Made by a program: the position numbers and the translations under genes
Notes under the pieces: model-generated
Database searches by the model: none
Told to the model about the DNA's origin: nothing
Seen by the model: the letters and a program-made list of their open reading frames with translations, nothing else
From: Carnobacterium pleistocenium FTR1
GTDB lineage: Bacteria; Bacillota; Bacilli; Lactobacillales; Carnobacteriaceae
NCBI RefSeq assembly: GCF_000744285.1
Contig: NZ_JQLQ01000002.1
Span: 434,001 to 498,000, forward strand
DNA: 64,000 nucleotides
Reading direction: 5' to 3'
Shown: piece after piece, positions 41,739 to 51,195 of the stretch
Layout of the letters: every line of letters starts with the position of its first letter
Numbering within the stretch: position 1 is the first letter of the stretch

Positions 41739-42188
41739 ATGGAAAAGTTTGTTGTTTTTAGTAGCAGTGGCCAAAGCTTTGCCATTCCCATTGAAGTAAC
41801 CGAAAAAATTATACATGTTGAAGAATTAACTCGCATCCCAGATACCTCAAGCTATGTGTTAGGTGCGATAGATTATGGTGAAGGAATTTTACCAATCGTT
41901 GATTTAGGCGAACGTTTTTTTCAAAATAAAACAGAAATCACGGCTGATACGAAAGTAATCGTCATCAATTGGCAAGAGAAGAAGATTGGGTTAGCGGTAG
42001 ATAAAGTAACTAATATTCAATCATTTGAAAGTGCAGATCAAGAATCACCAGAAAATGCCGACCAAAAAGCGGCTAGTTATGTGGTGGCTTTTATCCGCAC
42101 AGAAGAAGGCATCATTTTACAATTGGATGTAGATAGCATTTTTTCAAAAGATGGTGTGCAAGAATTGGTGTCATTAATCAATCGATAA
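41739..42188 (+). CDS. cheW: Chemotaxis coupling protein CheW
   Basis: This 149-residue single CheW domain (VVFSSSGQSFAIPIEVTEKI, then the IPDTSSYVLGAIDYGEGILPIVDL core) bridges receptors and CheA. It follows mcp by 89 bases behind a GGAGG site and is followed by cheD after 32 bases. A second, shorter CheW lies at 47583. Confidence 0.93.
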   Translation: MEKFVVFSSSGQSFAIPIEVTEKIIHVEELTRIPDTSSYVLGAIDYGEGILPIVDLGERFFQNKTEITADTKVIVINWQEKKIGLAVDKVTNIQSFESADQESPENADQKAASYVVAFIRTEEGIILQLDVDSIFSKDGVQELVSLINR

Positions 42189-42220
42189 AAATGGATAGGT
42201 TAGAGGAATGGTGAGAATGG

Positions 42221-42703
42221 ATGGCAGATGAATTCAGAGTGGGTATTTCAGATTATAAGGTAACACAGCAGCCAAATTCCTTGATAACAGTGGGGCTGGG
42301 TTCATGTGTGGGGATCGCTATTTATGATCCTAAAACAAAAATTGGTGGATTAAGCCATATCATGCTGCCTGATAGTAGTGCTTTTAAAGAAGCTAACAAA
42401 ATTGAAAAATTCGCTGATTTAGCCATTCCTCAGATGGTATCCGAAATAAATAAGCAAACAAACGGCAATCCGTTGGTTGCCAAGATAGCAGGCGGTGCGA
42501 GTATGTTTCAATTTTCTAAGGATCTTCCCCATGGAAGTATCGGAGATCGAAATGTGCTGGCTGTTGAAGCAGTATTGAAACAACTAGGGATTCCTTTATT
42601 AAACATTCATACTGGAGGGAGCATGGGCAGAACGATGATCGTCGATCTGGCCACCTTTACGGTAACGATTCGAATGGTGAATAGAGAAATAATTGTATTG
42701 TAA
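42221..42703 (+). CDS. cheD: Chemoreceptor glutamine deamidase CheD
   Basis: This 160-residue protein has the CheD active-site cysteine in LGSCVGIAIYD and the histidine in GGLSHIMLP, followed by GDRNVLAVEAVL and GGSMGRTM. CheD deamidates receptor glutamines and also activates the phosphatase CheC, encoded downstream at 46596. This is the Bacillus-type adaptation loop. The ATG at 42221 overlaps an out-of-frame ATG four bases earlier. Confidence 0.93.
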   Translation: MADEFRVGISDYKVTQQPNSLITVGLGSCVGIAIYDPKTKIGGLSHIMLPDSSAFKEANKIEKFADLAIPQMVSEINKQTNGNPLVAKIAGGASMFQFSKDLPHGSIGDRNVLAVEAVLKQLGIPLLNIHTGGSMGRTMIVDLATFTVTIRMVNREIIVL

Positions 42704-42727
42704 AAAGGGATAGGGGAGTAACAGATA

Positions 42728-43750
42728 GTGAACATAAAAGTATTGGTTGTGGATGATTCTCCTTTCATGAGAAAAATTATTACTGAAACAATAACAAGTA
42801 TTGCTGGCTTGGAAGTTGTTGGTACGGCTAGAAATGGTCGTGATGCACTAAAGGCGATCCCGCTGCTTCAACCAGATGTCATCACGTTAGATATTGAAAT
42901 GCCAGGATTGAATGGGTTAGAAACGCTTGAAATCATAAAAAGAGAACACGAAGTACCGGTTATTATGATGAGTTCATTCAGTGGAGAAGATAATACGATT
43001 GCAGCCCTTGATTTAGGCGCAATGGACTTCATTGAAAAACCGCTCGATATCAGAAACCAATCAGATGCATTTAAAAATGAAGTAGCTGATAAGATAAAAC
43101 CCTTATTTGAACAGAAGAAAACGGATATACCAGTAGAAAAATCACTGTTACAACTAAATGGATTAGAAAAAAGGCTGCCAAATAAAATAAAAGCTATTGT
43201 GATTGGTGCTTCTACCGGTGGACCTAAAGCTTTATTTTCAATCATTCGGTCTTTACCGGATAACCTAAGCTTTCCTATTTTCATCGTTCAGCACATGCCT
43301 AAAGGTTTCACGACCTCCTTTTCTAAACGCTTAGATAAAGAATCGAGTGCAACAGTCGTTGAAGCAGAAGAGGGAATGGCAATAAGAGGAGGTATGGTAT
43401 ATGTTGCTCCTGGCGGGTATCATATGCTGATTGAAAATAACCAAATCAAATTAACTGAAACTGATAAGATTCACGGTGTGAGACCGGCTGTAGATTACTT
43501 GTTCGAAACCGCAGCTGAGGCTTACGGCAGTGGCTTGGCGAGTTTTATTCTAACGGGGATGGGTCAGGATGGAGCTCGTGGCTTAGCTAAAATAAAAAAA
43601 ACTGGTGGATTTACAGTGGCGCAAAACCGAGAAACATCCATTGTTTATGGGATGCCGGGCAACGCGGTACAAAAAGGTGTTATTGATGAAATTGCGAGTC
43701 TAAATGAAATTTCAGAATTAATCAATTGGATGATAAGGGTGAGAGGCTAA
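42728..43750 (+). CDS. cheB: Protein-glutamate methylesterase CheB
   Basis: This 340-residue protein consists of a receiver domain with Asp55 as phosphoacceptor (VITLDIEMPG), a linker (about 125-150) and a methylesterase domain with triad Ser162 (GASTGGP), His189 (VQHMPKG) and Asp281 (GMGQDGARG). It removes methyl groups from receptors when phosphorylated by CheA. The start is GTG behind AGGGGAG. Its stop codon overlaps the cheR start (TAATG). Confidence 0.94.
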   Translation: MNIKVLVVDDSPFMRKIITETITSIAGLEVVGTARNGRDALKAIPLLQPDVITLDIEMPGLNGLETLEIIKREHEVPVIMMSSFSGEDNTIAALDLGAMDFIEKPLDIRNQSDAFKNEVADKIKPLFEQKKTDIPVEKSLLQLNGLEKRLPNKIKAIVIGASTGGPKALFSIIRSLPDNLSFPIFIVQHMPKGFTTSFSKRLDKESSATVVEAEEGMAIRGGMVYVAPGGYHMLIENNQIKLTETDKIHGVRPAVDYLFETAAEAYGSGLASFILTGMGQDGARGLAKIKKTGGFTVAQNRETSIVYGMPGNAVQKGVIDEIASLNEISELINWMIRVRG

Positions 43751-44520
43751 TGTTGAATTTCGAATTTTTTTATGCATGGACAAAAGAACATTTGAATATT
43801 AATCTAGATGGATACAAAGAAAAACAGCTTCAACGACGTATTGGAACAATCATGAAAAATACTGGCGCTGTGACGCTAGAAGAATATGCGCTTAAAATAC
43901 AAGCAGATCCAATCGTTAAAAAGAATTTCCTGAATTACATTACGATCAATGTAACAGATTTCTTTCGTAATAGAGAAGTGTTTGATGAATTTGAAGAATT
44001 GATGGTAACGTACCTTGAACCGCGTTTTGGTCCTTTGAAAATTTGGAGTGCAGCGTGTTCTACCGGAGCAGAAGCCTATTCACTAGCTATGATCATGGAC
44101 AACCATAACATTGCGCAAGCAGAAAAAATAACCGCTACGGATATTGATGAAACGATCTTAGCAAGAGCCAAAGAAGGTGTTTTTTCTAGTATGGAACTCA
44201 AAAATGTTGACGATGAAAATCGCAAAAAGTACTTCACTCATGAAAATCATACTTTTTACTTATCGAATCAAATCAAAAATAAAGTAGCTTTTAAAAAACA
44301 TGATTTGATTGGAGATCGTTTTGGAAGAGACTATCACGTTATCGTCTGCCGCAATGTGACCATTTATTTCAAAAATGAAGTAAAAGAAGTGTTGTATCAA
44401 AAATTCAGTGATGCGCTCGTTCCAGGAGGATTGTTTTTCACAGGAGCCACCGAGACCATTTACAGCCCTGAAAAGTATGGCTTGATTAAACGTGCTTCAT
44501 TTATTTATGAAAAAATCTAA
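43750..44520 (+). CDS. cheR: Chemotaxis methyltransferase CheR
   Basis: This 256-residue protein has the N-terminal helical domain (YKEKQLQRRIGTIM) and SAM-binding core (IWSAACSTGAEAYSLAM, then ITATDIDETIL and VIVCRNVTIYF). It methylates receptor glutamates using S-adenosylmethionine. I use the ATG at 43750, which overlaps the cheB stop by one base and follows GTGAGAGG. A start 24 bases upstream inside cheB has no ribosome site. Confidence 0.94.
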   Translation: MLNFEFFYAWTKEHLNINLDGYKEKQLQRRIGTIMKNTGAVTLEEYALKIQADPIVKKNFLNYITINVTDFFRNREVFDEFEELMVTYLEPRFGPLKIWSAACSTGAEAYSLAMIMDNHNIAQAEKITATDIDETILARAKEGVFSSMELKNVDDENRKKYFTHENHTFYLSNQIKNKVAFKKHDLIGDRFGRDYHVIVCRNVTIYFKNEVKEVLYQKFSDALVPGGLFFTGATETIYSPEKYGLIKRASFIYEKI

Positions 44521-44557
44521 TTAGCAAATAAGAGAAGTAACGAAGGGGAGGGATACG

Positions 44558-46606
44558 ATGGACGAAAATAGCAAATACCTCGATTTATTTTTTGAAGAAA
44601 CAGATGAACATTTGCAAAGCTTGAATGAACAAGTCCTTGCATTAGAAATCAATCCAGAAGATTCCAGTATTGTAGACGTCATGTTTAGATCAGCTCACAC
44701 CATCAAAGGGATGGCTGCGACCATGGGCTACGATACGATGGCTAAATTAACGCATAAAATGGAAAATGTCTTTGATCTATTGAAACAAAAAATCATTTCA
44801 GCCGATGGAACCTCGATTGCATTGGTCTTTGATTGTTTAGATACATTATCTGACTTAGTGGAAGATTTAAGAGAAGGCAATGAGGCAGAACGGGATATTA
44901 CAACCCTTATTCAACGGTTGGATCATGTAGCTACAGGGGAAAGTGCAGTCGGTGCAGCTTCCGCAATCGAACAAGAAACGGGTTCATTGCTTGATCTAAC
45001 GTTAGAAAAAGTCGAGGACTCAGATTTAATGATCATTGAAGCCGCTAAAGAAGATGGCTACAATGCATATGTGCTAGCTATTGGCATCGATGAAGACAGT
45101 TCAATGAAAAATGCGCGTGTATATCTTGTGATGAGCAAGTTAGAGCAACACGGAGATGTCTTGTACTCAGAACCGGGGACAGAAGTTCTAGAGAATGATG
45201 ACTTTGGCAACATCTTCAAATTGATTTATGTCAGTAAATTAGATGAAGAAACGGTCCTTAACTTAGCATTAGACAATAGTGAAATTGAAGAAGTCTTGAT
45301 TCAAACGATTCATCAAGCGGATGACTTGATTGTAAAAAAAGCAGCTGTTCAACCTGAACAACTGGAAGAAAAAAAATTGGAAGCAATCGTTGAAGCCATT
45401 CAAGCACCAACGAAAACAGCGACCAAAGGAAAAATGCAAAGTCATGTAGCAAATCAATCGATTCGAGTCGAAATTGGGAAATTAGATTCCTTTATGAATT
45501 TGGTTTCAGAATTGGTTATTTACCGCACACGACTAGAAGATTTAAGCGATCAATCATTGGTTTCTGAAATGAAAGAACCGCTTGAACATGTAGCAAGAAT
45601 CAGTTCAGAATTGCAAGAATTGGTTCTGAAAATCAGAATGCAACCGGTCAGCACAGTGATGACTCGTTTCCCTCGCATGATTCGCGACTTAGGCAACGAA
45701 TTAGGCAAAGAATTCGATTTAGTGATCGAAGGGGAAGATACCGAATTAGACCGGACAGTGGTTTCAGAATTGAGCGAACCATTGGTGCATTTATTGCGGA
45801 ATTCGGCGGACCATGGGATAGAAATGCCAGAAGAACGTGTGAGACTAGGCAAAGATCCAAAAGGTCTGATCAAAATCACAGCTTATCAAGAAGGAAACCG
45901 AGTCGTATTGACGTTGACTGATGATGGCAAAGGCGTTAACCCAGTAATAATCAAAGAAAGTGCTGGACGAAAAGGCGTTTCAACTGAAGGAATGAGCGAC
46001 AAAGAAATCCAACAATTGATTTTTCATCCTGGCTTTTCAACCGTTAAAGAAGTGACCAACATTTCTGGACGTGGTGTGGGAATGGATGCAGTCAAGCAAA
46101 AAATCACTGAATTAGGTGGAACCGTTGAATTAGAAAGTGTCGTTAATAAAGGAACAGTTTTTAAAATCAACTTACCATTGACTTTATCGATTATTCAATC
46201 ACTGCTGGTAAAAGTTGGACAAGATGCGTTTGCCATTCCTTTAGGGATCATCAAAACAATCGTTAAGGTAACTGAAGAAGACATTATTCATGTGCACAAC
46301 CGTGAAGTTTATAAATACGAAGGACTGGCTATTCCGGTCGTACGATTGAACAAAACACTAGGTATGGAGACAACAGAAGATTCCAACTTGCATTTGGTCT
46401 TGGTAAAACAAGGAGATAGCTACAGTGCTTTAGCAGTTGACGATTTGATTAGACAACAAGAAATCGTGGTTAAAAAACTGGGTCAAGAGTTGAATATGCT
46501 GAAAAATTACTTAGGGGCCACTATTCTAGGAGATGGCAGTATCATCTTGATTTTGGATGTGTCAGCCATTTGTAGTGAAAGAATGGGTGAAGCCAGTGGA
46601 GTCTAA
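44558..46606 (+). CDS. cheA: Chemotaxis histidine kinase CheA
   Basis: This 682-residue protein shows the CheA domain order. The Hpt domain carries phosphorylated His47 (FRSAHTIKGMAA), followed by a middle CheY/CheB-docking region (about 150-260). The dimer helices precede the kinase domain with its N-box (LLRNSADHGIEMPEER) and G-boxes (DDGKGVNP, GRGVGMDAVK). The protein ends with a C-terminal CheW-like domain (from about 540, INLPLTLSIIQSLLVKVGQDAFAIPLG). It phosphorylates CheY and CheB in response to receptors. GAAGGGGAG precedes the ATG. Its end overlaps cheC. Confidence 0.95.
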   Translation: MDENSKYLDLFFEETDEHLQSLNEQVLALEINPEDSSIVDVMFRSAHTIKGMAATMGYDTMAKLTHKMENVFDLLKQKIISADGTSIALVFDCLDTLSDLVEDLREGNEAERDITTLIQRLDHVATGESAVGAASAIEQETGSLLDLTLEKVEDSDLMIIEAAKEDGYNAYVLAIGIDEDSSMKNARVYLVMSKLEQHGDVLYSEPGTEVLENDDFGNIFKLIYVSKLDEETVLNLALDNSEIEEVLIQTIHQADDLIVKKAAVQPEQLEEKKLEAIVEAIQAPTKTATKGKMQSHVANQSIRVEIGKLDSFMNLVSELVIYRTRLEDLSDQSLVSEMKEPLEHVARISSELQELVLKIRMQPVSTVMTRFPRMIRDLGNELGKEFDLVIEGEDTELDRTVVSELSEPLVHLLRNSADHGIEMPEERVRLGKDPKGLIKITAYQEGNRVVLTLTDDGKGVNPVIIKESAGRKGVSTEGMSDKEIQQLIFHPGFSTVKEVTNISGRGVGMDAVKQKITELGGTVELESVVNKGTVFKINLPLTLSIIQSLLVKVGQDAFAIPLGIIKTIVKVTEEDIIHVHNREVYKYEGLAIPVVRLNKTLGMETTEDSNLHLVLVKQGDSYSALAVDDLIRQQEIVVKKLGQELNMLKNYLGATILGDGSIILILDVSAICSERMGEASGV

Positions 46607-47192
46607 TTATTCAGCTACCGAATTAGATGTACTAAAAGAAATCATCAATATTGGCGGCGGACATGCCGCAACGAGTTTGTCTCAATTGATCGAAAAACCG
46701 GTCCATATGACGGTTCCAGTGATTGAAATGATGGCTTATGAAGATGTTTATGAGCAGATCATGGCTGAAGAAACGGTGATAAAAGCCATCATTATAAAAA
46801 TGATGGGCGATGCAGAAGGCGTATTTTTATTTACAGTCGATCAGCAGTATTCAAAAGATCTAGTGTCGATGATGTTGCCAGAAAACACCCCTTATTCAGA
46901 AGCTATGGCTGATTCAGCCTTACAAGAGCTGGTGAATATATTGGTCAACTCATTTTTGAATGCGGTTATGAAATTAATAGACCGAAATTTGGTCACATCT
47001 GTACCAATTATTATTGAAGATATGTTTGGTGCGATCATGAGTAGCATCTATATGGAACAAAGTCAGTATGATAATGCCATTATGATTATAAAAAATGAAT
47101 TTTATTATTTAGGAGATCGATTAGAATCTTCATTGTATTTTGTCCCGAAACCAGGGATAATAGATAAGATGTTAAAAGCACTAACAGTTTGA
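46596..47192 (+). CDS. cheC: CheY-P phosphatase CheC
   Basis: This protein of about 198 residues has two copies of the CheC/FliY phosphatase helix: ELDVLKEIINIGGGHAATSL near the N-terminus and DSALQELVNILVNSFLNAV at about 105-125, each with the Glu and Asn needed for CheY-P hydrolysis. It lacks a FliN-type SpoA domain, which separates it from FliY downstream. The start is uncertain. I prefer GTG 46596, inside the end of cheA, which puts the first helix about where it sits in Bacillus CheC. GTG 46587 and an ATG at 46557 are alternatives. Confidence 0.85.
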   Translation: MESNYSATELDVLKEIINIGGGHAATSLSQLIEKPVHMTVPVIEMMAYEDVYEQIMAEETVIKAIIIKMMGDAEGVFLFTVDQQYSKDLVSMMLPENTPYSEAMADSALQELVNILVNSFLNAVMKLIDRNLVTSVPIIIEDMFGAIMSSIYMEQSQYDNAIMIIKNEFYYLGDRLESSLYFVPKPGIIDKMLKALTV

Positions 47193-47206
47193 GAGGAGAA
47201 ATACAA

Positions 47207-47569
47207 ATGACAAAAAATGTAATGATCGTAGACGATGCAGCCTTTATGAGGATGAAACTGAAAGATATTTTAGAGAAAAATGGCTACAATGTAGTAGCAG
47301 AAGCACAAAATGGGCTTGAGGCTGTTGAAAAATACAAAGCTGAAAAACCAAATTTAGTTACGATGGATATTACGATGCCTGAAATGGATGGGGTAGATGC
47401 TTTAAAAGAAATTAGAGCATTTGATCCAGCAGCTCGCGTGGTAATGTGTAGTGCAATGGGCCAACAAGGCATGGTTATGGATGCAATTCGTTCTGGAGCA
47501 GTCGATTTTATCGTAAAACCATTCGATAGTGATCGTGTAATCAAAGCTCTAGACAAAGCCAGTTTGTAA
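47207..47569 (+). CDS. cheY: Chemotaxis response regulator CheY
   Basis: This 120-residue single receiver domain has the acidic pair Asp9-Asp10, phosphoacceptor Asp54 (VTMDITMPEMDG), a switch Ser/Thr in VMCSAMGQQ and Lys104 (FIVKPF). It carries the phosphate from CheA to the FliM/FliY switch. The start at ATG 47207 follows GAGAGGAGA; an ATG 18 bases earlier includes the ribosome site. Confidence 0.94.
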   Translation: MTKNVMIVDDAAFMRMKLKDILEKNGYNVVAEAQNGLEAVEKYKAEKPNLVTMDITMPEMDGVDALKEIRAFDPAARVVMCSAMGQQGMVMDAIRSGAVDFIVKPFDSDRVIKALDKASL

Positions 47570-47582
47570 AGGTGACAAAAAT

Positions 47583-47984
47583 ATGCAGATGATAATATTT
47601 ACGCTAAACGAAAAATATTATGCTTTTTCTTCCGAAAACGTTGAAGAAATAACAACTAAAATGGCTTGTGCCCCAGTCCCTCAATCTCCAGCTTGGGTAC
47701 AAGGTCTCGTTAACTTGCGAGGAAATGTGATAACCTTGATAAATTTATCTAAATTACTTTCTCCCACTGATGAAACAAAAGAAATATGGTACAATAATAT
47801 TATCATTGTGAAAAATGATGAGGAAAAAGTAGCATTTATGGTGGATGATGTTGCATGGGTATTGGATATTGAACCGTCGGCTATTCAACAGTTGGACGAA
47901 CAACTTGACGATTTTGTGTCAAGTGTGATCCAAGTGAAAGACCAAATAGTGAGTGTCATCAACATGGAGAAACTATTTTTATAA
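47583..47984 (+). CDS. Second CheW-like coupling protein
   Basis: This 133-residue CheW domain (MIIFTLNEKYYAFSSENVEE, then the WVQGLVNLRGNVITLINLSKL core, closer to the canonical RG motif than the first CheW) sits between cheY and fliM. The context suggests that it links receptors to the kinase or, speculatively, associates with the switch region. It carries no receiver domain, so it is not CheV. AAAGGTG precedes the ATG. Confidence 0.85.
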   Translation: MQMIIFTLNEKYYAFSSENVEEITTKMACAPVPQSPAWVQGLVNLRGNVITLINLSKLLSPTDETKEIWYNNIIIVKNDEEKVAFMVDDVAWVLDIEPSAIQQLDEQLDDFVSSVIQVKDQIVSVINMEKLFL

Positions 47985-48001
47985 AAAATGAGGGATAACT
48001 A

Positions 48002-49000
48002 GTGAAACAAGTTCTATCACAGCAAGAAATTGACTCGTTATTGAAGGCAGTAGAAAGTGGAAAAATCGATACTTTAGATTTAGATGACGATGATCAAGAA
48101 AACAAAGTTAAGTTGTATGACTTTAGGCGCCCTGTTCGGCTAGCGAAGGAATACATAAGTACCTTAAATATGGTCTTTGGAGAGTTCACTAAGATCGCTA
48201 GCAATATGTTGTCCACTCAAGTCAGAACCAATATAACCGTACAGCTAGCTTCAATCGAACAAGTCAGTTTTGATGAGTTTTTGCACTCGGTCCCTCGTTT
48301 TACGTTGATGGGTTTATTCCGTTCATCTCCTTTAGAAGGGACACAAATTATTGAAATCAGTCCGCAACTTTGCTTACAATTGGTTGATCTATTGTGCGGT
48401 AGTTTAGAAATTCGCGACAGCAAAGAGGAAATAACAAAAGAAAGTTTTACGGATATTGAGATGGCTATTTTAGACGAAGTATTAACCAATTTTGTCCATT
48501 CATTTGAATTGGCTTGGCGTGAGGTAGTGAAAATCGAGAGCGCATTGGAGTCAACCGAAACCAATCCGCAAATGATGCAAACCATGTCGCCAAATGAACC
48601 AGTCGTTTTGGTGACGTTTACGGTTATCGTGCATAATATTCGCACGTTTATCAATTTATGTGTTCCTTATATCTTTTTTGAAGGGATGCTAGATAAATTA
48701 AGTTTACGCAATTGGTTCCATTCTGAAAAAGAAACGGACCATTCTGATAGTGGAAAATTAGAAAAAAATCTACAGGCTGCCCCAGTAAACATGGAAGTAC
48801 TTTTAGGAGAAACAGTCATGACGTTGGAAAACTTTCTACATCTAGAATTGGGCGACATCATTCCTTTGGATGGTAAGACATCTGATCCGTTGATCTTGAC
48901 AGTGGAAAAATTTCCACGGTATTATGTTAAACCCGGACTAAAAGGAAAAAACATGGCGGTTGAAGTATTACAGTATATTGGAGGAGAGACAGACGAATGA
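48002..49000 (+). CDS. fliM: Flagellar motor switch protein FliM
   Basis: This 332-residue protein has the N-terminal CheY-P-binding peptide LSQQEIDSLLKAV, the CheC-like middle domain (YDFRRPVRLAKEYISTLNMV onward) and a C-terminal SpoA/FliN-like domain (VNMEVLLGETVMTLENFLHL). It forms the C-ring wall together with FliY and FliG. The start is GTG behind GAGGGA. It overlaps fliY by four bases (ATGA). Confidence 0.94.
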   Translation: MKQVLSQQEIDSLLKAVESGKIDTLDLDDDDQENKVKLYDFRRPVRLAKEYISTLNMVFGEFTKIASNMLSTQVRTNITVQLASIEQVSFDEFLHSVPRFTLMGLFRSSPLEGTQIIEISPQLCLQLVDLLCGSLEIRDSKEEITKESFTDIEMAILDEVLTNFVHSFELAWREVVKIESALESTETNPQMMQTMSPNEPVVLVTFTVIVHNIRTFINLCVPYIFFEGMLDKLSLRNWFHSEKETDHSDSGKLEKNLQAAPVNMEVLLGETVMTLENFLHLELGDIIPLDGKTSDPLILTVEKFPRYYVKPGLKGKNMAVEVLQYIGGETDE

Positions 49001-50079
49001 GCAGTGGAAAATTAACGCAAGAAGAAATTGATGCAATGATGAGTGGAAATGTACCTACCCCTGAGCCAAAATCAACGGATACCCTTGATCAAACACAAAT
49101 AGATATTGTTGGAGAAATCGGAAACATTTCCATGTCTCAAGCTGCTACAACCTTGTCTGCTATTTTAAATCGCCGCGTAACGATCACGACTCCCGTTGTG
49201 TCTACTCTGAAATTCCAAGAGATCCTCAACGAAAGTATGACACCAAAAGTGGTGACAACGATCGAATTCAAAAAAGGAATAGTTGGCAGCAACTTATTGA
49301 TGATGAATGAAAGAGATGCCATTATTATCGCTGATCTAATGATGGATGGTGATGGAGACGCTGAAGGAAAAGAATTTACGGAACTTGAATTGAGTGCGGT
49401 AGGAGAAGCCATGAATCAAATGATGGGTTCTGCTGCAACGGCGATGGCTACGATGCTAGAACGGATTGTAGATATTCTCCCACCTGAAGTTGAAGTGTGG
49501 AAAGATCAAGAAAGTGTTAATTACGATAAAATCAGCGGTGACACTGTTGTGTGTAAGATTGCTTTTAAAATGGTCGTAGATGGATTGATTGAAAGTGAAA
49601 TCATGCAAATCTTCACGCTTGAAACCGTTCGAACGATTTCAAGTATCGTCTTAGCGGATGAAGGAGAAGTCATCCAAGATCGCCAAGTGCCTAAGACGGA
49701 AGAGATGAAGGCACCAATTCAACCAGCTGCTAGTCAACCAACGCAAAGTAACGAAGGCAAAATTGGCATCCAAAAACCGGAGTTTCAAGAACTAACGCAT
49801 GCTGGCAGTTTGAAAACGCCGCGCAATTTGGATCTGATCATGGATGTGCCATTGCAATTTAGTGTTATGTTGGGTGAGAGCAAAAAAACTATCAAAGACA
49901 TTTTATCACTTGGAACTGGTTCAGTTGTTGAATTGAACAAGATGACTGATGAGCCATTGGAGATCTATGTAAATGGCAAATTGATCGCTGAAGGTGAAGT
50001 TGTTGTAATCAATGAGAGCTTCGGAATTCGGATCACCAATATCTTAAGTAAAGAACAACGAATCAAACATTTGAACTAA
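48997..50079 (+). CDS. fliY: Flagellar motor switch phosphatase FliY (FliN domain fused to CheC-like domain)
   Basis: This 360-residue protein starts with a FliM-like peptide (LTQEEIDAMM). A CheC-type phosphatase domain follows with both helices (VGEIGNISMSQAATTL and LSAVGEAMNQMMGSAATAM), then a Pro/Gln-rich linker (about 235-260) and a C-terminal SpoA/FliN domain (LDLIMDVPLQFSVMLGESKK). This is the Bacillus FliY form, combining a C-ring subunit with CheY-P hydrolysis. It is the last gene before the repeat-bearing gap. Confidence 0.93.
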   Translation: MSSGKLTQEEIDAMMSGNVPTPEPKSTDTLDQTQIDIVGEIGNISMSQAATTLSAILNRRVTITTPVVSTLKFQEILNESMTPKVVTTIEFKKGIVGSNLLMMNERDAIIIADLMMDGDGDAEGKEFTELELSAVGEAMNQMMGSAATAMATMLERIVDILPPEVEVWKDQESVNYDKISGDTVVCKIAFKMVVDGLIESEIMQIFTLETVRTISSIVLADEGEVIQDRQVPKTEEMKAPIQPAASQPTQSNEGKIGIQKPEFQELTHAGSLKTPRNLDLIMDVPLQFSVMLGESKKTIKDILSLGTGSVVELNKMTDEPLEIYVNGKLIAEGEVVVINESFGIRITNILSKEQRIKHLN

Positions 50080-50152
50080 TCCGGTGAAATACTGGTTTAA
50101 CGCAATGTATCTAGCAATATAAAAAAACTTAGCATGTATCAAAATGGCAAAG

Positions 50153-50183
50153 GAGTCAGGACAAATTGTTCTGGCTTTTTTAT
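50153..50183 (+). terminator. Terminator of the chemotaxis/switch operon
   Basis: AGTCAGGACAA pairs (two G-T pairs) with TTGTTCTGGCT, followed by TTTTTTATTTTT. Confidence 0.75.
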
Positions 50184-50292
50184 TTTTTGCTTGAATAATG
50201 GAAAGGTAATTGCTACTATAGAAGAGTCTAGTCAATGAACGGATATACATAAGAAAAATAAAGTTACTTAATAAAAAGTGTCAGTGTTTCAA

Positions 50293-50476
50293 AAGAAATT
50301 TCTTTTGGAATGAACGGGTTTGCTTATGAAGCCATGGGAGCACCTGAAGCCTGAAAACCACAGTCTTAAGGTTTTCAAGCTTCAAACACAACGTAATCGC
50401 TGAAGCATTAACGCTGTGTAATTCACTTTGAATCCTTACATGGCTACAAGCAACCCTATTCTGTCAGAAATTTCAA
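50293..50476 (+). repeat. Palindromic repeat family A, long copy (A2)
   Basis: The left arm (GAAATTTCTTTTGGAAT...GGGTTTGCTT...GCCATG) is the inverted complement of the right arm (CATGGCTACAAGCAACCC...CAGAAATTTC). The centre holds two more hairpins, GAAGCCTGAAAACC/GGTTTTCAAGCTTC and a CGTAATCGC/GCATTAACG region. There is no coding frame of substance. Confidence 0.8.
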
Positions 50477-50529
50477 GTAAGTGATGCAAATTAGTTATCA
50501 ACACTAAAAATAGCGACTTATGATGTTTT

Positions 50530-50704
50530 TCAAAAGTAATTTCTTTTGGAATAACGGGATTGCTTGTGAAACCATGGGAGCACCTGAAGCCTAAAAACCA
50601 TAGTCTTAAGGTTTTCAAGCTTCAAACAGAGCGTTAGCGCTCTGTAATTCACATTGAATCCAATACATGGCTACAAGCAACCCTATTCCGTCAGAAATTT
50701 CAAG
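50530..50704 (+). repeat. Palindromic repeat family A, long copy (A3), direct neighbour of A2
   Basis: Same arms and same centre as A2, about 235 bp further on and in the same orientation, with scattered substitutions and a shortened centre (AGAGCGTTAGCGCTCTG is itself palindromic). Together A2 and A3 fill most of the 800-bp gap between fliY and flgM. Confidence 0.8.
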
Positions 50705-50766
50705 TGAGTAATGCAATATATCTATCTAATGCTAAAAATTGCAGACGGCTATTTTAGCTAAAAGAC

Positions 50767-50808
50767 TTAAGTATCTTAAAAACCTGCCGATAGTAAATAT
50801 GTAAGGCA
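50767..50808 (+). promoter_or_regulatory. Sigma-28 promoter of flgM with TGCC-N16-GGCA dyad
   Basis: TTAA (50767-50770), 15 bp, GCCGATAG (50786-50793). TGCC (50785-50788) and GGCA (50805-50808) form a dyad with exactly 16 bp between, spanning the -10 and the predicted start site. Confidence 0.75.
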
Positions 50809-50886
50809 TAAACTGCCAGTAACCAAACTCAAAACTCAAATCCAATAATAAAAAAGAGACTAAAGTATGAGAAAGGAGCACTAACC

Positions 50887-51195
50887 ATGAAAATAGGAAA
50901 TAATGGCTATAATCAATATGTTAATACTGTCCGTCAAAACCAAGAGAATGCTCACAGCAAAGGATTAGCTAAGACAAATGTGAGTGAAACAGTTAATGAA
51001 GAATCCGTAACAGTCAATATATCTGATGCAGCTAAACAACTTGCAAAAGCTAAAGCAACTGACAACGCAGCGATGACACCAAATGTAGAATCTATTAAAA
51101 AAGCTGTATTGAATGGCACTTATAATGTGTCACCTGAAAAAATTGCGAGTGGCATGATACAAGCAATGAACAATCAAAGAGAGTTCATAGAGTAA
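50887..51195 (+). CDS. flgM: Anti-sigma-28 factor FlgM
   Basis: This 102-residue protein has a disordered N-terminal half and the C-terminal sigma-binding helices VESIKKAVLNGTYNVSPEKI. It sequesters sigma-28 until it is exported through the finished hook-basal body. AAAGGAG precedes the ATG. A sigma-28-type promoter lies upstream, giving negative feedback. Its stop overlaps the flgN start (TAATG). Confidence 0.9.
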   Translation: MKIGNNGYNQYVNTVRQNQENAHSKGLAKTNVSETVNEESVTVNISDAAKQLAKAKATDNAAMTPNVESIKKAVLNGTYNVSPEKIASGMIQAMNNQREFIE

